This document shows positions 10,700 to 25,111 of a stretch of 64,000 bases of DNA, one piece after another (position 1 is the first letter of the stretch; each line of letters starts with the position of its first letter). Location of the stretch: positions 10,002,501 to 10,066,500 of the forward strand of contig CM038908.1 of the NCBI GenBank assembly GCA_021904315.1. The letters are read 5' to 3'. The stretch comes from Sphagnum magellanicum. Its lineage: Eukaryota; Streptophyta; Sphagnopsida; Sphagnales; Sphagnaceae. The notes beneath the pieces are model-generated. The model saw only the letters and a program-made list of their open reading frames with translations, searched no databases and was not told the DNA's origin. The position numbers and the translations under genes are program-made.

Positions 10700-13600
10700 C
10701 CTACACAAAATGTTCACAAATGAAGGTAGTGTTTACATGGCTTCTCATTCATTTATGGATGATGAAAATTTGTTGATGGTTATTGCAACTTCCTTATAAC
10801 TAAATTTAAGACAAGAAAAAAAAAATTATAACAACAATGCAACAAATCGCTAGCAACTCATATGTGCATGTTTGAATATTGTTGCTTAACTCCATTCCCA
10901 CGCTTGGACACCTTTTCATAACTAGAAGTACAAAAAAGTGTTGTAAAACAACCATTGTAGTAATGTTCAATACTTGCAACCCAATGGATGGATATTTCTC
11001 TATAACTAGATGTTTATGGGGTCCAATGTAGATGCATGGCAATTGATTTTAATAGTTTTGAACAACTAAATTGCAACTTATAACGCAAAGGTGTAAACCT
11101 TGCATGCACATTATAATTGTTCAAATTGTGATACATAATGCAAAAGTGCATTTCATCATTATTTATAAACATGGAATTGATTTGAAATTGTATGCATTGA
11201 CATTCAAGGTTGAAATTTTAAAAATATTACTAGAGAATTTTTAGAGATGCTCCTACCTATTGAAATATAACTTGACTATAAATCTAGATGTAATGCCCAA
11301 ACTAATTAAAGCAAAGGTTTTCCTCTTCCCATACAAATGGTCACCACAAAAGATGATGAACCATAACATTCAAATATGATCATCTAGAACATTTAAATTG
11401 TATTTCAGTTTTGTGAGATAACTTCCTTTATTTCACTAAAAGCCACAATTTCTTCATTCCATCATCTCTAATTGAAATCTACCATATTTTTATATTCAAT
11501 GTCACTTGTGAAATGAGGTCAATAATATATATACATAACCTTATAATGTAAAAGACATCTAGATGTCCATACTTTTTATTTTTATAAAATTATTTTACAA
11601 TTGTAATCCCATAAACTTTGATCTAACAAGCAACATACATAACACATTACAATTACAATGCCACTAATTTCAATCTAACAAACAACATAAGTAAATCATT
11701 GTAACTAATTTATCACTATTTAAATTCAACATCCATAACACATTCTAACTTGATATCAACTAAACTATGACCTACATTCACACATAATGGTGTTTTTCAT
11801 AATAAGATGCATCACATAATTGGAATATTTGGGTTAAATTTCACAACATTTGGTCTCTTATTTCACCTTTGTTGTTTTGGAATTTGTCTTCTTTCATGTT
11901 TTAGTTTAATTTAGTACACAACAAGCAACAACACATTTAATGACATAGCTATTAACAACCTAGCAAAATCGTATAACATCACATGCATTTTTTTCTACTT
12001 GATTATATTTTTCAAACACAACCACCATTTTATTTTTGAAAAAACCTTACCTTGCATGTATAACTTTGATTTTGATGGATTCAAACATTATCAACAAAAC
12101 CCTATAACACAAAAACAATGAAAGTTATCATAAATGCTTAAATATATGTTTAAAAAACTAATTTTACTTTAATTTCACCTTTCACCCCAAAATCCAAATG
12201 CTCAAACACACAAACAAATACCATGTAACATGTTTTTCATCACAAATTTGTTCGCCCCTCCCAAATCCCTCCTCATTATATAAATAATACCTTAAAAGTT
12301 GACTTTTTTTTTATTTTTAAAAAGGATGTTTTCCTCACACCATTTTTCTTTTATACAAATAAGTAAAAGAACATAAAGCATGAACCTTCAAGCCTTCAAG
12401 TTTTAAAATGAAAAATATTACTTGTAACAACCTTTCATCTCCAGTTTTAAATTAAAAGTCATAAAGGTAGAAATGATCTCAACTATGTAACACATATGAT
12501 ACGCATCACCAAAAGACCAACAAATGCACAAAATATTCAAAGAAAAAGACCTTTTCCTTTCTAATTCATCTTGAGTTTTTTAAAAGCATACACAATTGCA
12601 TGAAGGTTGTTGAACCAAAGGGGCAAGATTTGTTGACTTACTACTATGTGTAGTTTGCTTATGCATATCCCACCCAAATTTCAATTTTTCAAATTTCAAA
12701 TTTCAAGTTGAAGTAATTACATACTAATTGTTCATAATAAACATGTGAATGACTTGGCAAATAACATATTAACTAACATTTGCTACAATCACAAATCACA
12801 TGGGCTATGGTCCGACATGTATTTTAATTCCATGTGACAAAAAATATTAGGGCACACGTAAATACCCAATGGGTCAATCCAAATTGAAATCAAGAAGTGG
12901 TTACATTTTATGGCAGAGATGTCTTCCAAGCAACCTAATTGCCTTAGCCAAGATCTACTTGAATTCCAATAATATACAAAATTAAATTGATAGAGTCAAA
13001 TCTAGGGTCAAATCTCTCCAATCTCACTTTCTTGAGTTCCATTGGTTGTCTTGGCATTTCTCAATAACAATAGACTATAGAGACCTTGGCAGAAGCTCAA
13101 ATTTTCCAAAACATACTTCAACACTAAAAGGATATAGGTCCCAAATTTCCCTTAAAACAAAGACCCCAAGGTTTGACCAAATAAAGAAACTCACGGACCC
13201 TTATATTGCCAACAAACAACACTAACATCAAATTGACTATAGAGTCATTATCTATTTGCATAACAAACTCATGAGTTTGACAAAGAAAACTATAATCCCC
13301 ATTCATCTTGACTACCACAATTTTAAAATGCAACAAAATCAAATATTCCTTCAAAGTTCCCATTAACAAAGGTGTTTTCTCATGAGATACACCACACCAA
13401 CAACACAAACAGTCACATAGCACACAATATTGAGAAGTCGATAAACTGCTATTGAGATCCTTCATTTCATCATCATGCCCTCGGTCATCAACCCCTTAAT
13501 CTGCTTCTACAAGTAAACTCCTATTTACAGAAACAGTTACACAATGGATATCTCATTACCTCCCAACAATAAAATATGTTGTAACAACATTCCTAAGATC

Positions 13601-15270
13601 CCTCCCTTAAGCCAAGGAAAAAATTAAGCCACTTATTTACTACAAATTCTTCACATCACCTCCTTCATCTGCACACCATGTTTTCATTCTTATCTCCCAC
13701 AGTTCCTTGATCATAATCCATTAAAGCTCCACCACAAACCAAGCTACACCACCAAACATGTGCCCAATGAAAACCTTACAACCAGCAGGAATTGTTGAAA
13801 ATAAAAGAAAAAGTTGAACATTACCTATAAACAACAAACATTGTAGAAAATAACACTACAACAAAAGCATTAACTTCCCACCACCATCAACTACCCAGCA
13901 TCATGTCGTTTTTTGCTTTCAACAGTTGATGACATTGTACCATCCCTTAAGGTTTCATCCCATCATCATTTGTTACATCCCCATCATTTGATGATGCTTA
14001 GGAGAAGAATACCACCCACTCCATGCATAGTTTATGGACTAAATAGTTGTCTTTATAAAAGTTTACTTTGTGAATGAAATAAGATTCTAAAGACTTAGAA
14101 CATAAATAAAATAGGAAAAATTTGTGGTTCTTTGAACAATAGGGTGAGACTATAATTTTAATATTCTTTCACTCCTTATAGTTGCAACAACTTTGGAAGT
14201 TAGTTGTAAAATAATCATGTTTTAATAATAATGTAGTTGATTTGCTTACAATTGGGATTGGGTGTTCACATCCATCCATTAAATTGTCAATAAGAATGAC
14301 AAAAAGATATTTAATATGGAAGATTTACATGTACATCATAATGGCATTGATAGTATAATGTATACACTATTTGATCCCATGAAACTACACTTTCAATCAA
14401 CTATATAGTTTGTACATGACTTGCATGATATTTTGGGTTACAACAAGGTTGACAACTAATCATATCACAATTGAATTACGATTTTTGCAATAGTGAAACA
14501 ATACTTTTTTTTCTATAGTGAAAACTCAATCACATAACCAATTGTACCACAAATAACAATATTGTTGAAAAGTAGTTATAAAATAATTAAACATGCCAAC
14601 TAATCATTGCCATGGTCATAATGTGTAAACATGGCGTGACGACCAATTGCAAGGTAATTATTTACAACGACTTTTATGCAACTTGCAAATAAAGTTGAAA
14701 TACATTAACCAAAATTTTTGCATATACAAAACATATTCCAATTATATAAAGGTCATTTTTGCAACTATAGTGGAACTTTGTGAATTTTAGGCATGGCATT
14801 TTATTTTTGAATGCATTGTATTTCCATGGAATAGATGTAACATAATCACACATCAATTACACTAAACATCTAGTTGACATCTAGTTGCAAGGCAATGAGG
14901 TTCTTATAAAAATAATTTTTCATAGTGGCTTAAATACAAAGTTTTTTCATGACTTTGTTTATGTTTACAAAAAATCATGCAATTTTTAAGGTGATGAAAA
15001 TAGTCATGATGATTGTACAAAAAGGTTTTGTTTAGCAAAATAACCTTTTGATGATTTGCATTTTTGTATGTTAGTTGTTGAATTTTAAAAAGAACAAGTT
15101 GGTAGCACTAACAACATGTTCAATAGCAGTATATAAAAGGTACATGTTTCAGTTCCACTACTCTTAATATTATTGTTGATTTTCATCTCTTTTATGTTTC
15201 TATTGTTCTTCATTTGGATAACATCATTTTATTTCATGGTGTCATTGAAGATATTAAAGCCATTACTTTA
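10700..15270. other. AT-rich intergenic DNA
   Basis: No gene recognised on either strand. The sequence is low in complexity, with many short A and T runs and recurring GCAACT/AGTTGC words, and open frames are short and compositionally random. Confidence 0.5.
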
Positions 15271-15284
15271 AACAATTATTCATG

Positions 15285-15560
15285 ATTCTAACCACTCCAA
15301 TTCATTTTTAGATGAACATGATATCAATCCATTACATATTTTGATTCGTGATTATCTTTTTTTTCAAATTGAAGAGGATTCAACAAATGAAAAAATAATG
15401 TTTCCTCCATGTGCACTACCACTATAGCTAGGATACAATCAATTTCATGATGTGGATGGGTTGAGTTTTCCAACATGTATGTCAATGACAGATATCATAA
15501 CAAACACAAAGAAGTATGGGCTCAAAATAAGTTTGATGATTGACAAATCTTTTGTGAAAT
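15285..15560 (+). pseudogene. possible coding remnant, unidentified
   Basis: One frame is open for about 90 codons apart from a single TAG. It contains HDINPLHILIRDYLFFQIEE and later NQFHDVDGLSFPTCMSMTDI. It reads more like protein than the surroundings, but I do not recognise it and it ends in a TAA without a clear continuation. It could equally be chance in low-complexity DNA. Confidence 0.25.
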
Positions 15561-15599
15561 AAACACATCCAAGTCCATTGACAATCTTTCAAAAAATGA

Positions 15600-18500
15600 T
15601 ATTCGTGTGTTTATTGATCAATTGGTTTTTTTCATGCTAAAAGTGACAAAAATAGATGGCAATATTTATTCATTAATGAAATTTCATTATCATAATTATT
15701 TTTTATACTCTTATTAATTGTATGTGAGTGGATTTCATTTTAACAATTGTTTTATTTATTTTGGTGCATTCAAAGCTTTCTACATGCTATTGGTTGCTTG
15801 ACTCATGTTAGTTAAGAACAATGCATCACTAAGATCAAAACTATTGCAAGTGCATTTAATATCTTCATGAATCTTTGTTATAAGATTATTAAGCTCATAG
15901 ATGAATTTGTGATAAGCTCTTCAAAAATTAGGTTAGGAAAAAACATCAAAAATTTAAATATCCTTATTCTTTACGAGGAAAAACTAATGTTAAACCAAGT
16001 TCTATGTCAACCAAATTCATCTTTTGGTGTTAACTAAAATTTCACATAGTTTTCCACATAAAACTTTTTCATTCACACTACTATCAAACTTTGAAGCATC
16101 GACAAAAAATATTTTTCTCTTATTGATTTACTAACTAATTGTGTTTTGAAGTATTTTCTAGTTTCAAACTTATCAATGGTTTTTGAAGTATTTTTTTAAT
16201 GCATTTATTTTTTCTTGCACGTTCATTTGAAATATTTTCATGGTATTTTGAAGAATTGGTGCTTGAATGTTACTCATTATGGTGTTAATTATCATTGAAA
16301 GCTTGTCAACTATGAATAAAAAAATATTGTTGAAATTTACTTAATGTTGATCAAGCATCATCCTATCTAGGAACTTGAAATACTTCCTCCTCATCCAATG
16401 TTTCTAACTTGTATCAAATGGAAATTTAGTGATCCTATTTGGTTTACAAAATTTGCAATAAGGATAAACTCCTTTTCAAAATACATTAATTGCATGATAA
16501 GATAAACTCTTGCATTATAACCTAAGTAAGAAGACTTGGATTAATACGACTAGTTGTGGGTGAAACATCATGCACATGGAAGATGTTTTTCTACCCATAG
16601 AATATGGAATGGAAATAAGTGGCCATCACAATGCCAAATCATATGGAAAGTATGTTTGTTTGTTTTAAGTTGTAATTTTTCAAATTTTTGCTTCAAGTGA
16701 TAAATTTTGGTTTATATTGTTCTATTTTAATTGATGGGTGCAAATTCTTTAAGGTGTACCAAAATCTTGTCATAACGTCCCCCTTTTCTATCTTTTTTAC
16801 CTAGTCCTTTTTTACCATGTAAAAACACATTTATGGATGATTATGATTAAATCTAGAATTGTAGTAATCTAAAATATAGTCCTTTTGAAAATTTTGACAA
16901 CTTTTGATTCATTATTTATAGGAATCAAAATATAGGATAAAAAATGATTGTTGTAAGGACTAGGCCCTTTTTGTCGTATGTGGTACACCTTAAAGGATTT
17001 TCACCCCAATGATTTATATTTGTGAAGGTTAATTGGATTGAAAAATATGTGCATGACCATGCCATGTAAAAAATTAGCTTTAACAAAATTAAAGATCAAA
17101 ACAGTTCAATTTGGAAAAAATAAAAATGAAAAAGAATAAGAAACATACATGAAGTTAAAAAAACTAGGTTCCCATTCTTCTACTATAGAAGTTTTAGCAT
17201 TAAGTGACATCAACAATTCTTCCATGAATGTGGTTGTTAATTTCATTAATGTCATGACATTTAAAGGCAATACCATTGCTAAAAATTAGATCGTTATCGT
17301 TCTTACCAATCAAATTGTTTGAAACCCCAAATCCTTTTCAAAGATTATATGATAAGAATGAAACTTCTAGGACATTGTAAAAGATATATGATTGTAATCA
17401 AAACTAAGTTACAAAAATTAAAAATAAGATTGGCTACAATTTATGGATATTACACAAAGGTACATTCACGGTTGGGTATACAAAAGGATTGTCTTGCCCC
17501 AAAATCACTATCAAAACATTATTTTGAATGAACACTACATTTACGAAATAAGTTATTTGGTGGATTTTACTTTTCATTAAAAACCCACATATGTTTTGAT
17601 TAAAATGGTGTTAATTTTTTGTGATTTGGATGATCAAAACATGTTCTTAAATGTCTTGAAAGATGACTCAAAAACCATTTCACATTACACAATTTTATCG
17701 AAAAAGATTCAATAGGACTAGCAATATTTGTTCAAATTGTTCCATATTTTAATCACAAACAGAATAAAGTATGTTCTAATATGTGATGGTACAATTTTTA
17801 GTATGATGAATCACTAAATTTTGTGAAATTAATGTTATAATCTTGAATTTTTTTGACAAAATAGATGCGTTAATAAAGATAATCAAATTAGCAACCTTAT
17901 TTCAAAAGTTTGGAAAGTAGTATAAGAAATGTGGGTGCAAAATTTGTTCAATTGATTTGAATCATTCATTATAACATTTATTGATTGAAAGTCTAAACAT
18001 ACATATCCCCCTTTCATTGTTAACATCTCAAAACATTCATTTTGTTAAGTCTTTGTTTTAGTACTCAAAACATAAAACAAATGGGTGTCATGGTTCCTGT
18101 TACGGTACCCCAAGCATGAATGCACCCACAAGTAGCCATATTGAAAATTCATTCAATAACTTGTCCAATTATTAGATAATCCATGTGGTTGATATGAAAG
18201 CAATAAGGGTATTGGTTCAATTACATCCTCCTTCAAGTTCTCCTCCAAGTCTTGTTCTCAACTCTATCTTAGATTTTATTGTGGATCTTAAGTAGTTATA
18301 GTACCTACTTTGATAACAACTACAGTGATTATACTAGCACATCATTGTTGCATTCATTAGACTATCACAATAGTTGTCACAAGTCATACAACTTTATTAA
18401 CATGTTTTTAACAAGTTCATGACATTTCTATTACTACCATCATCCATTTGCATTCATTTCAAAAAAATTGTGGCTACATGGTAGTTAACAATAATAAGTT

Positions 18501-21500
18501 ACAAGTTACAACTATATTTTATATTTTGGAATTCTTCAAAAAAAATCTAGTTAGTTTTTTGCTTAAGTCTCAATTTGAGATAGTCTTTAAAAAAACCTTC
18601 CAAAAAAATTAAGAAGAAAAAGTCTTCAAATGATTAAAAAGTTTAAATATCAAGTAAATGTTGGAAGAAAAAAAATCAAGACCACGTTCTACAAAGTGGA
18701 GGAAAACCCTTGAAATCTTCTACTTAATAATTTTTTTCAAATAACAAAAGAAAAAAAAATCAGTGTTCTATGCCTAATTATAGGTGTAAGAATAGTGCCC
18801 CCCCCCCCCCCCCCCCCCCCCCCCATCTCAATATCTACATAGGTATGTTTAAGTTCATGCCTTATGATGGGTGAAGCTCACAAGTTGGGGACATTCCAAA
18901 TATGCAAGCCCACACTCCACTACTTCTTCATATTATACCCTTATTTTGAAAATACCCTCACCTTAGGACTTTACCCTACTCATAAGCCATGAAATTCAAA
19001 TATGTGTTAGTTGATGGGAATATGATGAACCTAACTAATTATACAATGTTGTTAACATTTTTTTCAATGAATTATTTATATAGAGCAAGGATTGAGAATA
19101 GGGCTTTTCTAGGAATTTGAAGCCTACATGAGGTTGGAACTTAGCATAGGACTTAAATTCCGGAAACAATAATGTTTGATAATTTTATGATAATTGCTAT
19201 TCATTTGAGAGGAGGGAGAAAAGAAGGAACCTCTCTCCACATAAGGTGCCATCAACTATTGAAACAAAAATTTCAAGGTAAGGCACCTTCCACATACACC
19301 AAATAAATTATACATTCTTTTCACTTAAATACATATAAAAAGTATATAAAAAGTTGGAAAGTTTTGGGGAAACATTTACACATAATGAACTACCACAACC
19401 ACATGGTCAAAACACGAGCACATGAATCATGATGGATGACCTAATCTCATAAGAACCTTTGTTTTAAAACCAATAGTCAAAATGGCCACTAGTGTTGACC
19501 TCATTTATATGAAGTCAAATCCAATGAAAGTTTACATTGAGCACACAAATCTTTCATCAATTAAGGATCACCCTCCATTGAAGTTACACCATGTAACACT
19601 AGTGAACCAAAATTTAAATTGTGGAAAGCAAGTGTTACTTAATGACTTCAATTTTGGGTTGATTGGGTTTAAGGTTGGGTTTGATTTCAATGGACACTTC
19701 TTAGTAAATTATGGTTGGACTAGGTATATTTTTATATTTTTGGATGAAATGATGAATTGGTAGAACTAAAAAATTAATGGCTTTTATTCATTAGTTAATT
19801 GCAAACTTCAAATGATAGGCAATTTGGGTTTCGGTTTCTTAAATTTTCATGTTTTTGGAAAAATTTCAAGGCTTGATGAACTTGGGTTATTACTTATTAC
19901 CATAGCAACTTGAAGCAATACGGGGTTCATAAGAGGGGCATATACAACCTATGGACCATCACTTCAACATGTCATATATGTGATAAGTATTTTGAAAAAA
20001 GTATGTTACATTTGGCACAACTTGAAAGCAATTATCTTCATAACCCATCACTAACTTATTGTAGGTTTCATATTTATAATTTCTGAATATAATCTATTTC
20101 TTGTTTGATATGTGAAAATTAAACGGAAATGTCACTCTGGATGCCAATTTTTTTGGAACTAAACCAATTTTCTATGGCACCTAAATTTTCTATTGTATTG
20201 CAATATTTGATTTTGGTGGAACATTATTTATCCTCAATTTTTATTAAAGAAAAAATTAAAAATGTTGTAAAAGGTCTCATTCTATTAGAGGTTTAATGTC
20301 CAAAGAACCTAACAAAGAGATTTTTTTTTTTGGGTCAAAATTTCATAAATTATTATTTTTTGTTGTCAAAGTGAAATTTGAAGAATAAAATGATTATTCA
20401 TCACCCTAGTGCCAAACCTAAAAAGGCATTGAACTGTACCGTACTTGAATCCTAACACATCTACTACATAAGCATGTTTTGGGTTTCTCATTATTGTAGG
20501 ATCCTTAATGTTGTACCCAACCTTTGCCAAAATCCTTTTCTTAGCTTTGGAAAGGCTAAACATTCTACAGCCAAAAAAGGGTTGGTAACACACAATATCA
20601 ACTCCATGTCAAGTCACCAAGTTGTTAAGAGTTTGATAATATGTTCCAAGCTTGTGAGGTTTTCCTTATTATTGGGGAACTATCACTTCTCATATTTAAT
20701 GGGTGTATTAGTTGTGGGGTTTTTATGTCAACCATGTGTTATTTAAGATACAAATTTGTAATTTAAAAGGTGGGGTGGGGGAAGGTGGGATTGATGATGC
20801 AACATTTTCGAATATTGTTCTAAGTTAGTCATTAAAAATTTGACAAGAATTTGGGCAATGTTTTATTTCTGGAAAATTTTCACCTTTTGGCAAAAAATAA
20901 TTCAAAAAATAATATTATGTTGAATGTTTTCAAAGTTTGGTAAAAATTTCTTTAAAATTTCTTTGTGGAAACACATTGTTCAAGCAAGTAGCCAAGATAT
21001 AGAAGGGTTTTCATAAATTTCTACTTTCATAACCAATCTATTGTCAAAAGTTGCTAAATCTTTATATGAATGATTACTAATGTGACAACATCAAAAATTG
21101 AAATATATATATAAGCATGGATAAATACAACATTGTTGTATCAATTCATGGACACAAAATGGTGAAATTGTTACAATTGTTTGCAAGAAATAAACAACAT
21201 CATCATTGGAACATTTTCATGAAAAAATTGCAAATATTGACACCTCAAACTTCAAACAAGTTTTCATAGACATTTGTTCAATAATCATTCATGATCCACT
21301 TATGCAACTGCAACGTCTTCGATTATCAACATATAGTTCCCCAAATGTGCACAAATTCTTTTCAAAGACATGTTGGAATCAAAAGTTGTATCTTGTCAAG
21401 TAGCCATGTTTTGAAACTTGAATAACATGTGATGCACAACAATTATAGTCTTCTATGTCAAATTAGCTTTGCATGATTTTGTAGTTTCATTTTAATAAAA

Positions 21501-22590
21501 CTAAGTTTTTAATAGATCTTTGCATAAAAAAATTATAAAATTTCAAACCAAGAACCTTAAACAACTTGGAACTTGGAAAAAAACTTGAAGATGTAAAAAC
21601 AAAGAAGAAAAAAAGAGAAAAGCCATGCATTGTAGATAAATGTGATAAAAAAAAACAAAATTCTAATCAATTTTCAATCAATTTTGATTTAGCACAAAAT
21701 AAAAACAACAAGCTTTTCAATGACAACAAAACCTACAACTTGCAAATTTTTTAAAATGAAGAGTAAACACCTAAAGAAAAAAAACACAAGATGCACCCCA
21801 AAAATAATAATAGGCAAAATTAGATTTTATTTTTTTTGAAAATGTACATTTCAAAAAAATTGAATGCAAAGCAAAAACAATGAGCTCTTTGACAATAATG
21901 CAACTCACATAAAAACCCAATGAAAGTAAGGAATGATGAAAATTTGAAAACTTAGAACATATAACAAAAGTAAGAAGCAATGGAACTCAATAGTGAAAGT
22001 TGGTGACAAAAGCTACAAGAGTGAGAGTGCTAAAAGGGTAAACAACTAACCCACTAACATCCATCATCATGGTATGACTTCATCATGACAAAGGTAAATC
22101 AATGTTTTTGAAACCCTGTATTAAGTTAACATTAACCCAAGTGTGTGACCAACAAAACTAATTAATTAATATTTAGATTAGTGCTAACTAATATATTTGA
22201 TCTTTTCTTTTAATGATGCTTTCTAAATGTTAAACTGTTTAACATTATAAACCCTAATACCATGTCTAATTGTAGCTTATCATGTAAAGTCCATTGAATA
22301 TTACCTAAATATTTTAATTTAATGACGCTTCTTACAAAACCCATTAAACATTCTATGTAGTTTGCACAAGGACATTCGTTAGTCAAAAGGAAATAATCTT
22401 AATCACAACCCTTCTCATGAACTTGTGTTTTTTAAAGTCATGACTCATACTTCATAATATCGTGATTAAGGTTATTTAGAGCTTGTTCAACTACATAAAA
22501 CTTTGTATCACATTTTTTTTGGGTTAATTGCAACTAGTCTCATTAAAATTAAATGTTTCAAATCAATATTGAAACAAAATGCTTAAAAAT
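15600..22590. other. AT-rich intergenic DNA
   Basis: No gene, RNA gene or element ends recognised. It includes the poly-C tract at 18798-18824. Open frames such as 19482-19763 and 20474-20746 lack motifs and I do not support them as genes. Confidence 0.5.
18798..18824 (+). repeat. poly-C tract (27 C)
   Basis: Twenty-seven uninterrupted C in AT-rich DNA; the longest of three G/C homopolymers in the window. Confidence 0.85.
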
Positions 22591-22612
22591 GGTTTACAAT
22601 AACCACCTAACA

Positions 22613-22790
22613 AATCGCTGGGTCAAAGGTGGGGACGAGTATGACATTTTTGAAAAAAAATTGGGTCAAAAGTGGGGGCCAAGTCTTTTAAGTTGCTAAG
22701 TTGAAGGTGGGGCGGGTCTTTCAAAATCTAAATCACTTAGTCGAAGGTGAGGGTGGGTATGACATTTTTGAAAAATGTTGTCGAGCTGAA
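22613..22790 (+). repeat. degenerate tandem repeat, ~40-50 bp unit
   Basis: Four or so units share a TCAAAGGTGGGG-like start (GGGTCAAAGGTGGGG, GGGTCAAAAGTGGGG, GTTGAAGGTGGGG, GTCGAAGGTGAGG). Two of them continue with GAGTATGACATTTTTGAAAA or a close variant. The G-rich units contrast with the AT-rich flanks. Confidence 0.65.
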
Positions 22791-23154
22791 AGCCACCGTT
22801 GGGGGTATTGTGAGATGGGAACCTAATACCTTACCCTAAGGTCAGTTTCATCATTAAATAATCCTTCAAATAGTGAAATGAATTCTCATGAAAATATGAA
22901 GTTAACATGTTGAAAATCATCATAATTTATTATAAGCTACACTTTGAATAATTTCCCTACTCATGTGACAATATCATATACTTGATCATGCAAAATTCAA
23001 TAAATTTTCCATTTTTGAAAAAATATATTATTATTTGTTTTGTCAATGTGGAAAGTGACCTTAGGCTATGGTATACTTATATCACCAGTGTAAAAATTGA
23101 CAAAGAACTGGCACTACTTGAAAGACTGGCACAACTCTAATAGGAACCAGAGTT

Positions 23155-23575
23155 TATTGGTTATCAGGTTTTTAATAACCATTGGGTGGGTTATTTTTTG
23201 TGGGGATCACACAGGTTATCAATATCAATATACATACATATATCCATATATATATAAATTGGGTGTCAAGTAGGTTATTGAAATAACCGATTAATAACCA
23301 TGGATTGACTAAGTGCCAAGTATACTCTAGTGGTAGGGTTTTAAAAAATAAAAATAAAACGGTTAATTTTTTTTGTTTTCTATTTTTTGGGTATTAATAT
23401 TTAGAGATTGATGACCTACTGAATCATAATCAGGTCATCCAGGTAGGTTATTGGAAATTGAACATTCAATACCGGGCAGTTATCAATTTAACCAGTCATA
23501 AATTTTTTTATCAAAAACCATCTGATGGGTTATTAGTAACCAGTTTGATAACCGGATTGATAACCGGGTTCAGAA
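23155..23575. repeat. cluster of GGTTAT / ATAACC motifs
   Basis: At least eleven copies of GGTTAT or its reverse complement ATAACC occur in about 420 bp, several paired as imperfect palindromes (GGTTATTGAAATAACC) and two as the tandem TGATAACCGG. The same ATAACCGG word returns at 26530-26650. Origin and function are unknown. Confidence 0.6.
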
Positions 23576-23839
23576 GAACGAGGAAACAAATTACAACTAA
23601 ATTACCTTTGCATTTGAATTTAGGAGCTAATTAATGACTAAAAGTGGGTGATTATGATGAAAGAAGACGGTCATTATTCATGAGCTAATTAATGCAGAAA
23701 AGTAGTTCATTTAAAATGTACCAACTAGACTACCAACCCACTTGATCAATTTAAAAATTTAAAAATTCCCCCCCTCACTAACCCTAAAATCCCTCCGTTA
23801 AGTAGCACTCATTGTCCACTTCTAGCTTTGGTGAGAATT

Positions 23840-24330
23840 TATGCAAGGTGAAGCTGAGTGTGAGTCGGATTTTGAGTTGAGAAAGCCCATGGCCGAGGGC
23901 TTTGTACCTTGTATATGGAATGGGCAAGTTACCAGGGGCCGGGAAGTAGATGGGAAATGGATCAATTTTGCAGTTTCATCCTGCCTTGCCCTTTTCCTGA
24001 GCGCCTCCACTGCTGCTACATATATTTTCACTGCTCCTACCTGTACAGTTACTCTAATTAGTTCGAACCTTGTGCGCTAAATGTTGAGTTTCATCATTTC
24101 ATACTGAGATTTAATAAAAATTTCCTTACTTTGCAGATACTACTGAAAGAGGGGGATACGGGGTGGCCCAGAAGACATGGTGACTTTACAGATAACTGTA
24201 ATGTCCCAAGTACCGGGCCCCCTAGGTACATTAAGAAAAATGCGGCACGTTTATATGGAAGACGACGTGGTGTCAGTTTTTTCAGAACATGTGATGTTGA
24301 TGACAATATGCCCTCCTGTTAGGTCTTCTG
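23840..24330. other. GC-richer anonymous segment, possible exon remnant
   Basis: This stretch is clearly less AT-rich than both sides. On the plus strand, open frames at 23841-24080 and 24131-24322 are present, the second preceded by a TTTGCAG that could be a splice acceptor and ending in a TAG. It contains ARLYGRRRGVSFFRTC. I recognise no family, so a single-copy promoter or an old element is equally possible. Confidence 0.25.
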
Positions 24331-25111
24331 TGATGTTTTGTGGCCCTTGAAACTTTGTCATTGGACATACCACGTTGGGTGTGTAGTCAAATTGTTTTAT
24401 AAATATATATTTAAAACTCGATATTTAATTGTAGATTTAATAGTACTAGCAAACCATTTTGGACCAGTTCAAAACCACATCCACTGAACTAGTGATTTTT
24501 TGGGTGGACAATTTCCACTAGTTTTACAAGATTTTGTTTATGACAAAACTTGGAAAAACCTACTTGTTTGTTTTAGTGTAAGTTGTGTTTTCTGAAGACA
24601 AAAAATCCCAATTTTAATGAAATCAAATATTTGAATTTGAGAAACAAAGTTTTGAGTCTCAAGTCTCAACTTTTGGTAACTTGTATTTCACTTGTTTTGA
24701 AACTCTCAGATTTTTTCACTGTCAAATTCGGCTGCATTGGGGGGCCAAGTTTCTAACCTTAAACCCTAACTTAGGGCAAACTTAATTTCGCAGTAGACCC
24801 AAATTCCACATTGCCAACCTCCCAAAATTTTCACCTAATTTTGGCTGAAATTAAACAACACATAATAATATTGGACCAACCCATCATGAATTGAGTCAAG
24901 ACCCAACTACTTACTACCTACTTCTTTTGTCCTCTTTCTAAGAAATGAAAATGATCCTTATTTCAGATAAAGGTACAAAAATCCTGAAATTTTGGTGGGT
25001 GAGTAATGGTAATTAATGTCTTCACACTCTTAGAAAGTTTAGGGTTTAGAGTTTAGGTGTTAGAAAGTTTAGGATTTAGTAGGGTTTATACACAAATCCT
25101 TTACTTACATT

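Noticed and set aside
20366..20746. Overlapping frames on both strands, with KAKKRILAKVGYNIKDP text
   Set aside because: Looked briefly like a retrotransposon or mTERF fragment, but no neighbouring block or motif supports it.
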